A DNA stretch of 64,000 nt from Actinocrispum wychmicini (GCF_004345645.1 NZ_SLWS01000011.1:1-64000), one strand, 5' to 3'. Counted from the stretch's first letter, positions 23,909-31,933 are shown. Made by a program: numbers and translations. Notes: generated from the letters alone by a model not told the origin.

Positions 23909-24973
23909 ATGCACGCCGCGGTGGCAGCCCTCCTGGACCAGCGGTCCGGGATCGAGCAGGAGACCTGGCGGTCGTTCTGGGACCAGCTGGGCGCCGGCGA
24001 CCTCGACCGAGGTGAGTCCGTCGCCCTGCTGACCTCGTTGGCCACCAGGCTGCCCGATCACGACTCGCTGCGTACCCTGTTGGCGTCGCTCAACGAGCGC
24101 CGCGAGCCGGTGACCGACAGCTGGCCGGGTTCGGTCAACATCGTCGGCACCGGCGGTGGGCCCAAGACCTTCAACATCTCCACGGCGTCGGCCTTCGTGG
24201 CCGCCGCCATGGGGGTCCGGGTGGTCAAGACCGGCTCACGCGCGTACACCAGCAGTGTCGGCTCGGTGGACCTGCTCGACCGGCTCGGGGTCACCCTGAC
24301 CCGGTCGTACCGGCACACCGAGGACACGTTGGAACGCTACGGGATCGCCTTCGCCGGCCCGTTCGTGTACCCGGCGGAGCTGACCAAACTGGCTCGCAGC
24401 GTCATGCCGATGAGCCTGAAGCCGTTCGGCCGGTTCCTCAACGCCTTCGGGCCGTTCCTGGCGGCGTTGCCGGTCACGGCGCAGGTCACCGGGGTGTCGG
24501 TGCACGCGCCGCAGGCCGAGTTGCGGCGGCTGGTGTCGACCCTGCGGGACCGCAGGATCTGGTTGGTGACCAACGACTCCGGCGCGGACGAGCTGCTCGG
24601 CTTCGCCGACAACGTGGTGTACACCAACGACGACACCACGATGATCCGGGTGTGGGCCGGCCGGTTCACCTCGGACGCGGGCACGTTCGAGGACCTGGCC
24701 CCGGCCAAGGACCTCGACAGTGTGGTCGACCATTTCCTCGCGGTGATCTCCGGCCAGGCCGGACCCGTCGCCACGGAGACGATCTGCCTGAACGCGGCGG
24801 CGCTGGCCGTCGCGACCGGACACATCGAGGACTGGGAGACAGCGGTCGCGGCCGCGCAGGAAGCGGTACGTGACGGCGAAGCGCGTGCGCTCGTGGACAA
24901 GATGCGCGCACCCGCGCAACGGAAGCTGACTTTGGTCAAGGATGCCCGGGGGGATGTGGCCGCACATGGCTGA
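23909..24973 (+). CDS. TrpD-like phosphoribosyltransferase with altered acceptor site
   Basis: A 354 aa homologue of anthranilate phosphoribosyltransferase. The PRPP/metal features persist: GTGG (80-83, followed by G84 instead of D), FNISTASAF (88-96) and the acidic DE pair at 227-228. The anthranilate-recognition features do not. KHGN is KTGS (107-110), SSKSGS is TSSVGS (114-119), and the HHPAMRHVGPVR block is replaced by FVYPAELTKLARSVMP (152-167). I infer it attaches phosphoribose to a different amine, perhaps a cluster-made enamine acid. It starts 2 nt after the carrier gene and overlaps the TrpA-like gene. Confidence 0.88.
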   Translation: MHAAVAALLDQRSGIEQETWRSFWDQLGAGDLDRGESVALLTSLATRLPDHDSLRTLLASLNERREPVTDSWPGSVNIVGTGGGPKTFNISTASAFVAAAMGVRVVKTGSRAYTSSVGSVDLLDRLGVTLTRSYRHTEDTLERYGIAFAGPFVYPAELTKLARSVMPMSLKPFGRFLNAFGPFLAALPVTAQVTGVSVHAPQAELRRLVSTLRDRRIWLVTNDSGADELLGFADNVVYTNDDTTMIRVWAGRFTSDAGTFEDLAPAKDLDSVVDHFLAVISGQAGPVATETICLNAAALAVATGHIEDWETAVAAAQEAVRDGEARALVDKMRAPAQRKLTLVKDARGDVAAHG

Positions 24974-25772
24974 GTTCTTCGACCAGACGGCCGACGGCGA
25001 ACCGGGCCTGGCGTTGTTCCTCAACGCCGGCGACCCGCCGCTGGACGTGCTGCGCGACCTCGTGCTCATGCTCGACGAGGACGGCGTGGACTGCCTTGAA
25101 CTGGCGGTGCCGTTCCCGGGTTCGGTCACCGACGGGCCGGTCATCCGGCGGTCGCACGACCGGGCCCTGGCTCTCGGCGTCGGCTTGGCCGAAGTGCTCA
25201 GCTTCATCGCGGATGTCCGGCCGCGGCTCAAGCGCCTGCGGATCGCGTTGCTCGCGGACTGGAGCTACTCGGTCAAGAGCAGGCCGTTGCCGGAGGTGGT
25301 GGCCGAGATCGCCCAGTCGGGCGCGGACGGCCTGTTGTTGCACGCGGTCCCGCCCAGGGTGCGCACGGGATACTACGAGGTCACCAAAGCCGCTGGCCTC
25401 CCCATCGTGACCACGTGCTACCACAAGGTCTCCACCGCGCAGGTACAGGCCGAAGCGGTCGAACACGCGTCGGCGTACCTGTACCTGGTCGCGCAGTACG
25501 GCCGGAGCGGCACCGCGCCGGCCGAAGGATTCGGTGACCTGGCCGGAACGGTGTCCTCGTTGCGGAAGGGCACGAGGGCACCGATCGCGGTCGGGTTCGG
25601 TGTCAAGACGCGGGACGACGTGTCCACTGTGCACGGCCTCGGGGCGGACGCGGTGATCGTCGGATCGGCGGGAGTGGCGCGGGTCGAAGAAGCCCTCGCG
25701 CACGGCAGGGACGTGGTCGCGGAGTTCCAGGACTTCGTGAAGTCCCTTACCACAGTGGAGCAGAGGAGCTGA
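24966..25772 (+). CDS. TrpA-like aldolase (indole-glycerol-phosphate lyase type)
   Basis: A 268 aa TIM-barrel homologue of tryptophan synthase alpha. Both catalytic acids are kept: E45 in LELAVPF and D56 in VTDGP. The C-terminal phosphate-binding GFGVKTRDDV and IVGSAGV are also recognisable. Alpha subunits release glyceraldehyde 3-phosphate from indole-glycerol phosphate. No TrpB partner is encoded, so it may act alone, as plant BX1/IGL lyases do. ATG 24966 (MAEFFDQ) overlaps the TrpD-like stop by 8 nt; in-frame ATGs at 24942 and 24954 are alternatives. The expected product is a ring freed of its glycerol-phosphate side chain. Confidence 0.88.
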   Translation: MAEFFDQTADGEPGLALFLNAGDPPLDVLRDLVLMLDEDGVDCLELAVPFPGSVTDGPVIRRSHDRALALGVGLAEVLSFIADVRPRLKRLRIALLADWSYSVKSRPLPEVVAEIAQSGADGLLLHAVPPRVRTGYYEVTKAAGLPIVTTCYHKVSTAQVQAEAVEHASAYLYLVAQYGRSGTAPAEGFGDLAGTVSSLRKGTRAPIAVGFGVKTRDDVSTVHGLGADAVIVGSAGVARVEEALAHGRDVVAEFQDFVKSLTTVEQRS

Positions 25773-25774
25773 CC

Positions 25775-26149
25775 ATGATCATCCGTCACATTGACGATGT
25801 GAAGACCGTGGAGTGGGGCAACGGTCTGAGCCGTCGTTTCCTGTTGGAGTCCGACGGGATGGGTTACACCGTGACCGACACGTTGGTGCGGGCGGGGACG
25901 AAGTCGCATCTGGAGTACCGCAACCACCTGGAGGCGTGCTACTGCATCTCCGGTTCGGGTGAGGTCGTGGACATGGACGGCAACTCCTTCCCGATCACAC
26001 CGGGTGTGATCTACGCGTTGGACAAGCACGACCCGCACTATCTCATTGCGAGCCCGGATGAGGACCTGCGGCTGGTGTGCATGTTCACCCCGGCGTTGCG
26101 CGGCGACGAGTCCCACAACCTGGACACTGACGAGTTCTCCGAATACTAG
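25775..26149 (+). CDS. Orphan ectoine synthase-like cupin
   Basis: A 124 aa cupin very close to EctC. Proposed iron ligands E53 (NHLEA), Y80 (VIYALDKHD) and H88 (DPHYL) are present, as are the substrate-contact C102 and F104 (LVCMF). EctC closes a ring by losing water between an amine and an amide. No ectA, ectB or ectD is adjacent, so it is not an ectoine operon. In this operon it may cyclodehydrate an amino-ketone or amino-amide intermediate, for example the alpha-aminoketone from the AONS enzyme. It begins 2 nt after the TrpA-like stop codon. Confidence 0.9.
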   Translation: MIIRHIDDVKTVEWGNGLSRRFLLESDGMGYTVTDTLVRAGTKSHLEYRNHLEACYCISGSGEVVDMDGNSFPITPGVIYALDKHDPHYLIASPDEDLRLVCMFTPALRGDESHNLDTDEFSEY

Positions 26150-26185
26150 GCCAGCAAAGGACATCGCCCCTGAAGGCGGCACGAC

Positions 26186-27325
26186 ATGATCGAATGGAAC
26201 GAAGACCAGATCGCGTTGCGGGAGGGCCTGGACGCGTGGCACGAGGCCCTGTCCGCCGACCACGTCGAGAACGACGAGGACGGCACCTTCTCCTGGGAGA
26301 AGTGGAAGCTGGTCAAGGAGTCGGGGATCCTGTCGCTGCCGTTCGACGAGCGCTGGGGCGGCTTGGGCCAGGACCTGCTGACCATGATGTACGTCCTCGA
26401 AGGTCTCGGTGAGGGCTGCCGCGACGGCGGGCTGTGCTTCTCGGTCACCACCAGCATCTGCAGCCTGGGCATCCCGCTGGAGAAGTTCGGATCCGCCGCG
26501 CTGAAGGACAAGTACCTGCCGAGGATCACCTCCGGCGACGCGATCGGCGCGCATGCGATCTCGGAGCCGTCCGGTGGGTCGGCGGCGTTGCAGATGAAGA
26601 CCCGGGCCGACCGGGACGGCGACGAGTTCGTGTTGCACGGCAGCAAGACCTTCGTGTCCAACGGCCCGATCGCGGACCTGTTCATGGTGTATGCCCGGAC
26701 CCACCCGGACGGTGGCCCGCTCGGGGTGACCGCGTTCCTGGTCGAACGCGACACGCCCGGCTTCGAGATCGGCAACCCGATCAAGAAGATGGGCCTGCGC
26801 ACCTCCCCGCTCTCGGAGTTGTTCTTCGACGAGTGCCGCATCCCGGCCACCCAGGTGGTGGGCCGGGTCGGCGGCGGGTTCCTGGTGCTGGACCACGTGA
26901 TGAAACGGGAGATCCTGTTCTCGTTCATCGTGAACGTCGGCGAGATGCAGCACCGGCTGGACCGGTGCATCGACTACGCCACCAAACGCACCCAGTTCGG
27001 CAAGCCGATCAGCACCTACCAGTCGATCGCCAACAAGATCGTGGACATGAAGATCCGCCTGGAAACCTCCAGGAAATGGCTCTACGACACCGCCGAGCGG
27101 CTGCTGAGAGGCCAGAACGTCACCACCGACATGGCCGTCGCCAAGCTGCTCACCTCGGAGGCGAACCTGGCCTCCAGCCTGGCCGCGGTGCAGATCTTCG
27201 GCGGCAACGGCTACATGGCCGAATACGGCCTGGAGAAGGACGTCCGCAACGCCGTCGCCGGCACCATCTACTCCGGCACCAACGAGATCCAGTACAACCG
27301 TATCGCATCCATGCTGGGGCTCTGA
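26186..27325 (+). CDS. Acyl-CoA dehydrogenase-like flavoprotein
   Basis: A 379 aa acyl-CoA dehydrogenase-fold enzyme with the FAD/substrate signatures AHAISEPSGGS and RTQFGKPI and the C-terminal IFGGNGYMAEYG. The canonical catalytic Glu in the Y-E-G-T motif is Ser here (IYSGTNEIQ), so another residue must act as base. The placement of the adenylation enzyme and carrier protein in the same operon suggests it oxidises a carrier-bound aminoacyl or acyl group, as PltE/RedW do to prolyl-PCP. It would supply the unsaturated enamine that Trp-like chemistry requires. 36 nt separate it from the EctC-like gene. Confidence 0.92.
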   Translation: MIEWNEDQIALREGLDAWHEALSADHVENDEDGTFSWEKWKLVKESGILSLPFDERWGGLGQDLLTMMYVLEGLGEGCRDGGLCFSVTTSICSLGIPLEKFGSAALKDKYLPRITSGDAIGAHAISEPSGGSAALQMKTRADRDGDEFVLHGSKTFVSNGPIADLFMVYARTHPDGGPLGVTAFLVERDTPGFEIGNPIKKMGLRTSPLSELFFDECRIPATQVVGRVGGGFLVLDHVMKREILFSFIVNVGEMQHRLDRCIDYATKRTQFGKPISTYQSIANKIVDMKIRLETSRKWLYDTAERLLRGQNVTTDMAVAKLLTSEANLASSLAAVQIFGGNGYMAEYGLEKDVRNAVAGTIYSGTNEIQYNRIASMLGL

Positions 27326-27329
27326 CGCG

Positions 27330-28025
27330 ATGACGAAGACCTTGTTGAAAGTGTGCGGCGCGAAAACCCGCCGCGACGTGGAACTGCTCGCCGACTCAGG
27401 GGCCGATCTGGTCGGCCTCTGGCACGGCGTGCCCAACGGACCGTCCGAGGTGTCGGTCGACCAGGTCAGCCTGCTGGCCGAGGCGGCCCGTGCCACTGGC
27501 CAGCTCGAACCGATGCTGGTCACCTTCCTGTCCGACGTCGACCTGCTGCGAGAGATCGTGGCGCGCACCGGGATCCGCTGGATCCAACTGCACGCCTACC
27601 AGATGCCACAGATGATCAAGGCGCTCCGCCGGACCGTGCCCGATGATGTGACGATTGTGAAGGTGCTGCACCTGCGGGCCGGCACCTGCCTGGAAAAACC
27701 CCTGATCAAAGCCTACGAGAAAGCCGGCACCGACCTGTTCCTGCTGGACGTGGTCACCGAAGACGGCCAGATCGGCTCCACCGGACAACGCCTACACCCC
27801 AAAGCCGTCGTCGAACTGGTGCCCAGCTTCACCAAACCCTTCCTCCTGGCCGGCGGCATCTCCGCACACAACAGCGCCGACTACGCCACCGTCGCCGCCC
27901 ACCCCCAGTTCCTCGGCATCGACGTCGACACCGGCGCCCGCGACCACCGCGGCCACTTCGAAGGCAAGAACATCTCCGCTATCACCCGCGGTTGGCGAAC
28001 CGCACGCCACGAGGAGGTGGCATGA
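27330..28025 (+). CDS. TrpF-like isomerase
   Basis: A 231 aa TIM-barrel homologue of phosphoribosylanthranilate isomerase, which performs the Amadori rearrangement of an N-phosphoribosyl amine. Catalytic Cys (C9 in LKVCGAKT) and Asp (D140 in LFLLDVV) are kept, as is the phosphate-binding LLAGGIS. The usual SPR(Y/W)V segment after strand 2 is replaced by NGPSEV (36-41), indicating a changed substrate, consistent with the altered TrpD partner. It overlaps the TrpC-like gene by ATGA (28022-28025). Confidence 0.88.
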   Translation: MTKTLLKVCGAKTRRDVELLADSGADLVGLWHGVPNGPSEVSVDQVSLLAEAARATGQLEPMLVTFLSDVDLLREIVARTGIRWIQLHAYQMPQMIKALRRTVPDDVTIVKVLHLRAGTCLEKPLIKAYEKAGTDLFLLDVVTEDGQIGSTGQRLHPKAVVELVPSFTKPFLLAGGISAHNSADYATVAAHPQFLGIDVDTGARDHRGHFEGKNISAITRGWRTARHEEVA

Positions 28026-28720
28026 TGGCGTTCATCGACGCACTGGTCAACGCCGACCGGCCGGTCATCATGGAGCTCAAACGCCGTGACCCCAACGGTG
28101 TTGACCTGTTCGGCGACCGGACGATCCCCCAGATCGTGGCGGAGTACGAGGCGTCGGGCGCGCCCTGCATCTCGGTCGTCACCGGCAAGTGGTTCGGCGG
28201 CACGGACTCGATGCTGCACGAGGTCGCCCAGCTGACGAACCGGCCGATCCTGCAGAAGGACTTCATCACCCGCAAGGACCAGTTGGCCAAGGCCAAGCAG
28301 TTGGGCGCCTCGGCCGTGCTCTTGACAGCGGGCCTGTTGCCGAAGTCCAGTATTCACAACCTGGTGGAAGCCAGCCTGGCGATCGGGCTCACCCCGTTCG
28401 TCGAAGTCACCGAGGAAGCCGAGATCGACGCGCTGCCACGGGCGGCGGACTGCGTTGTCGCGGTGAACAACAAGGACATCAAGAACAAGGAACGCGACCC
28501 AGGAGACCTCGATCGGAGTATCCGGTTACTGCCTGCCCTGCAACGCAGCGGTACCAGGTGCCCGGTCAGCGCAAGCGGTATCGCTCAACCGGGTGACGCC
28601 GCCAAGCTGCTGGCCGAAGGGTATCGAGGTCTGCTGATCGGGACCGGCCTGCTGCGCACCGGCAGCCTGGCGGAATGGCTTGCCGGACTTGATGAACTAC
28701 GAGGACCACGCGTGTCGTGA
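28022..28720 (+). CDS. TrpC-like indole-glycerol-phosphate synthase homologue
   Basis: A 232 aa TIM barrel. The residues used by indole-glycerol-phosphate synthase are in register: E18 and K20 (MELKRR), K79 (LQKDFI), E128 (FVEVT), N149 (AVNNKD) and a Ser in VSASGIA (183-185). Spacing matches the archaeal enzyme closely. The reaction is a decarboxylative ring closure that forms a pyrrole ring. It is shorter at the N-terminus than housekeeping TrpC. It is the last gene of the operon, followed by a strong terminator. I infer it forms the pyrrole half of a bicyclic or simple pyrrole product. Confidence 0.88.
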   Translation: MMAFIDALVNADRPVIMELKRRDPNGVDLFGDRTIPQIVAEYEASGAPCISVVTGKWFGGTDSMLHEVAQLTNRPILQKDFITRKDQLAKAKQLGASAVLLTAGLLPKSSIHNLVEASLAIGLTPFVEVTEEAEIDALPRAADCVVAVNNKDIKNKERDPGDLDRSIRLLPALQRSGTRCPVSASGIAQPGDAAKLLAEGYRGLLIGTGLLRTGSLAEWLAGLDELRGPRVS

Positions 28721-28742
28721 AAGTCGCACTTGGACACCTTGC

Positions 28743-28770
28743 AGGCCGGTCGGTACCCGCCGACCGGCCT
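28743..28770 (+). terminator. Terminator of the AONS-Trp-like operon
   Basis: A perfect 11 bp stem AGGCCGGTCGG (28743-28753) with its complement at 28760-28770 and a 6 nt loop, 22 nt after the TrpC-like stop. It marks the 3' end of the eleven-gene operon. Confidence 0.8.
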
Positions 28771-28854
28771 AAAGGCGTGTTCGTAGACGCACGCGTATGG
28801 ACGTGAGCCGGTTGGCTATGGCCGCGCACGACATGGAGAGGATTCACTGATCTC

Positions 28855-29679
28855 ATGACGACACTGGTTCTGGGGGCTACCGGCAAGACCGGCCGACGGG
28901 TGGCCGCGCGGCTGCGGGACCGTGGCGTGGGCGTGCGGGCCAGTTCGCGCAGTTCGACCGCCGCGCTCCCGTCAACCGCGGCGTTCGACTGGGACGACGA
29001 GTCGACCTGGCCCGCCGCGGTCGCCGGCGTCGATGGCGTCTATCTCGTGTACTACCCTGAACTGGCCTTTCCCGGTGTCGCCGAGAAGATCGAGGCGTTC
29101 GCCGAGATGGCCGTACAGGCCGGTGTGCGTCGGCTCGTGCTGCTCGGTGGGCGCGGTGTCGAACTGCTGGCCGGCCCGAGCGAGCGGGCCGTGCAGAACA
29201 GCGGTGCCGAGTGGACGATCCTGCGGTGCAGTTGGTTCTCGCAGAACTTCAGCGAAGGTTTCCTGTTGGAGCCCACCCGCAGTGGCGAGATCGAACTGCC
29301 GGCCGGGGACACCCCCGAGCCGTTCCTGGACGCCGACGACATCGCCGCGGTGGCGGTGGCCGCCCTCACCGAGGACGGACACAACGAGCAGATCTACGAA
29401 CTGTCCGGGCCGCGGGCGATGACCTTCGACGACGCCGCCGAGGAGATCGCCAAGGCCGCGAACCGGGACATCAAGTACGTGCCCATCACGTTCGTCGACT
29501 ACGGGAAGCTGCTGCGCGCGCAAGGCCTGCCGCGGGCGCTGCTGGAGGTCTTCCGGACCATCCTCGACGGACGCAACGCCGAGCCGACCGACGGTGTCCA
29601 ACGGGCGCTGCGCCGGGAGGCCCGGGAATTTTCCGAGTACGCCCAGAAAGCGGCAGCGACGGGGGTGTGGAACGCATGA
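28855..29679 (+). CDS. NmrA-like NAD(P)-binding protein
   Basis: A 274 aa atypical short-chain dehydrogenase with N-terminal LVLGATGKTGRRVA dinucleotide-binding motif and no YxxxK catalytic pair. Members act as redox sensors, quinone reductases or, in some clusters, imine reductases (the ergot EasG group). ATG 28855. It is coupled by ATGA to a hemerythrin gene. There is no SARP-type operator in front, so its membership in the cluster is uncertain. Confidence 0.82.
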   Translation: MTTLVLGATGKTGRRVAARLRDRGVGVRASSRSSTAALPSTAAFDWDDESTWPAAVAGVDGVYLVYYPELAFPGVAEKIEAFAEMAVQAGVRRLVLLGGRGVELLAGPSERAVQNSGAEWTILRCSWFSQNFSEGFLLEPTRSGEIELPAGDTPEPFLDADDIAAVAVAALTEDGHNEQIYELSGPRAMTFDDAAEEIAKAANRDIKYVPITFVDYGKLLRAQGLPRALLEVFRTILDGRNAEPTDGVQRALRREAREFSEYAQKAAATGVWNA

Positions 29680-30347
29680 ACACGAACGAGCAAGGTCTGT
29701 CCACCAAGAACGGTGTCGAGGGCCTGCCTGAGCACATCCGTGCCTTCGCACTGATGCATGTCGCGATGCGCCGGGACTCCGCCCGGCTGGTCGCCGCGGC
29801 GCCGAAAGTGACCGGGTCGACGGCTCCGGCGGTCGGCGCGTGGTTCCGTCAGCTGTTCGACATCATCGACTGGCACCACCGGACCGAGGACGACGTCCTC
29901 TTCCCGGACATCCGCCGCCGGGTGCCGAGCTTCGCCGCCAAGGAACAGGCCCTCGCGCACGACCACACCGCGCTCGACCAGGCGATGGCCGCGGTCGCGG
30001 CGACGCTGGCCCCGGGCGGCGACCTGGCGAAGCTCCCCGTCGCGGCGGAGAAGTTCCGGACGATCCTGTTGGAACACCTGGATCTCGAGGAGACCGTGGT
30101 CTTCCCGGTGTTCGTCAACGACCTGTCGGTCAGGACGTACCTCGAGGTTGAACGACGTGTGGTCGGCACCGCCCCGATGTCACTGCGAACGATCCTGTAC
30201 CCCTGGATGTTCGACGGCATCGACAGACGTACGGCCGCGCGGGTGGCGCAGGCGACCATACCGTTACCGGTGCGGCTGATCGGCGACACGGTTCTCAAGA
30301 TGCGTTACCAGCGAGCCATCGCGACAGTGGTGAGCCTGGCCAGTTGA
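29676..30347 (+). CDS. Hemerythrin HHE domain protein
   Basis: A 223 aa protein. Residues 20-150 form a hemerythrin-like helical bundle with metal-ligand blocks DWHHRTEDDVLFP, AHDHTALD and EHLDLEETVVFP. The C-terminus is a hydrophobic/basic tail. Such proteins bind a di-iron centre and sense or buffer oxygen, NO or iron. It overlaps the NmrA-like gene by 4 nt and probably forms a redox-stress operon with it. Confidence 0.85.
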   Translation: MNTNEQGLSTKNGVEGLPEHIRAFALMHVAMRRDSARLVAAAPKVTGSTAPAVGAWFRQLFDIIDWHHRTEDDVLFPDIRRRVPSFAAKEQALAHDHTALDQAMAAVAATLAPGGDLAKLPVAAEKFRTILLEHLDLEETVVFPVFVNDLSVRTYLEVERRVVGTAPMSLRTILYPWMFDGIDRRTAARVAQATIPLPVRLIGDTVLKMRYQRAIATVVSLAS

Positions 30348-30398
30348 TCCGCCTGTCGCATCCCCGCACCGTCCCGAGACACGAAAGAGAGCTGTTCC

Positions 30399-30959
30399 AT
30401 GCTCGCTGAACAAGGCGCCAACCTGGACGCGCGCCCGAAGAACAACAAGGCGGCCGCGCCGCTGCTGTGGCTGAGCGTGCTGACCTCCGGCCTGATGGCC
30501 GGCTTCTTCTGGTCGTTCACCGTCATGGTCATGCCCGCACTCGCCATGTCCGACGACCGGTCGTTCGTGACCGTCTTCCAGAACACCAACCGCACCGTGG
30601 AGAGCTTCGGCTTCGGGCTCGGGTTCTACGGCGCCTTGCTGTTCTCGGCGATCGCCGCGTGGATCTTCCACCGCATCGGCCGCAAGCTCACCTCGCGGTG
30701 GCTCCTCGTCGCGTTGGCGTGCGTCGTGATCCAGCTGGTCATCACCATGGCCGGCAACATCCCGCTGAACAACGCCCTGGACAGTTTCGGCGACCCGGCC
30801 AAGATCACCGACTTCGCCGCCGCCCGGCACGCGTTCAACGAGTCGCAGTGGAACCTGCTTAACCTGTTCCGCACGATCATCAGCAGCCTCGGCGTGCTGG
30901 CGGCGGCAGGCGCGGCCGTCCAACACGGCCGCGACCAGCGCGCCCTGTTGGGCCGGTGA
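30399..30959 (+). CDS. DUF1772-type membrane protein (copy 1)
   Basis: A 186 aa protein with four membrane helices. The conserved FWSFTVMVMPAL, FVTVFQNTNR and GNIPLNNAL segments identify a DUF1772-like (anthrone-oxygenase-like) membrane protein. It ends 3 nt before the converging AraC gene. A paralogue lies at 32005, on the other side of that regulator. The function of DUF1772 is unknown, though some fungal relatives are linked to anthrone oxidation. Confidence 0.8.
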   Translation: MLAEQGANLDARPKNNKAAAPLLWLSVLTSGLMAGFFWSFTVMVMPALAMSDDRSFVTVFQNTNRTVESFGFGLGFYGALLFSAIAAWIFHRIGRKLTSRWLLVALACVVIQLVITMAGNIPLNNALDSFGDPAKITDFAAARHAFNESQWNLLNLFRTIISSLGVLAAAGAAVQHGRDQRALLGR

Positions 30960-30961
30960 CC

Positions 30962-31933
30962 TCAGCTCATCGCCACGCTCGGTGTGAGCCCGCGACCGAC
31001 ACTCGTTCGGTGCTCTTGCGGGCTCACACCGCGTACTCGTTTGAAGGCCGCGCTGAGTGCGAACGCGCTGCCGTAGCCCACTTTCCTCGCGACCGCGCCG
31101 AGCGTCGCGTCCGGTTCGCGCAGCAGGTCAGCGGCCAACGCCAGCCGCAGCCCGGTCAGGTAGGCCATGGGCGGCTCGCCGACCAGCGCGGTGAACCGCC
31201 GGGCGAGCGCGGCCCGCGACACCCCGGTCCTGGTCGCGAGGTTCGCCACGGTCCACTGGGTGGCCGGGTCGTCGTGCAGCAGCTTCAGGGCCGCGCCGAC
31301 GACCGGGTCGTGCTGCGCGCGGTACCAGGCCGGTGCGCCGGTACCCGGGTCGCCCAGCCACGACCGCAGGATCGTCACCAGCAGCAGGTCCAGGATCCGG
31401 TCCAACACCAGCTCCTGACCCGGCTCGTCCTTGCCGATCTCCCCGGCCAGCAGGGTGATCAGGGCGTTGTCCTGGCCCGCCGGCCGGACCAGCACCGGAG
31501 GCAGCGCGCGCAGCAGCCGCTGGCCGATCTCGCCGGTCATCGTGTACGTGCCGCTCAGCATCACTGTGGAGCCCCCATCGCCCCAAGTGCGGACCCCCAG
31601 GTTTTTCGCCGCCGAGATGCCCGGCCCGCGGACGACCGTGCACCGCTGGTTCTCGTCGATGATCACGTGCGGCTGGGTTTTGGGGTCGTCCGCCACCGTG
31701 TAGGGGTCGGGGCCGCGGAGGATGGCGACTTCACCTGGACGCAGTTGTGTCGGCAACCCGACATCCGGGACGATCCAGGCGTCGCCGTGAATCATGGTCA
31801 CCAGCGAGAGCGGCGCGTGGTCCTCGATCCGCAGCGACCAGGGCGGGTTCAGCACGGAACGGAGCAGAAACGCCCCGCGTGCCCGTGGACCGTCCACCAG
31901 GCCCGACAACGTGTCCACTGTCAGCGAGTCCAT
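30962..31933 (-). CDS. AraC-family transcription regulator
   Basis: A 323 aa regulator with an N-terminal cupin-like sensor of the AraC-type (RCTVVRGPGIS region) and a C-terminal double helix-turn-helix (VANLATRTGVSRAALARRF, then KVGYGSAFALSAAFKRVRGVSPQEHR). It sits between two DUF1772 genes and is probably their local regulator. It starts at ATG 31933, about 70 nt from the divergent second DUF1772 gene. Confidence 0.9.
   Translation of the reverse strand: MDSLTVDTLSGLVDGPRARGAFLLRSVLNPPWSLRIEDHAPLSLVTMIHGDAWIVPDVGLPTQLRPGEVAILRGPDPYTVADDPKTQPHVIIDENQRCTVVRGPGISAAKNLGVRTWGDGGSTVMLSGTYTMTGEIGQRLLRALPPVLVRPAGQDNALITLLAGEIGKDEPGQELVLDRILDLLLVTILRSWLGDPGTGAPAWYRAQHDPVVGAALKLLHDDPATQWTVANLATRTGVSRAALARRFTALVGEPPMAYLTGLRLALAADLLREPDATLGAVARKVGYGSAFALSAAFKRVRGVSPQEHRTSVGRGLTPSVAMS

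Noticed and set aside
25775..26149. Ectoine biosynthesis locus
   Set aside because: Only the EctC-like gene is present; ectA, ectB and ectD are absent.
23909..28720. Housekeeping tryptophan operon
   Set aside because: No trpE, trpG or trpB, genes interleaved with KAS, EctC-like and dehydrogenase genes, and the TrpD acceptor motifs are lost.
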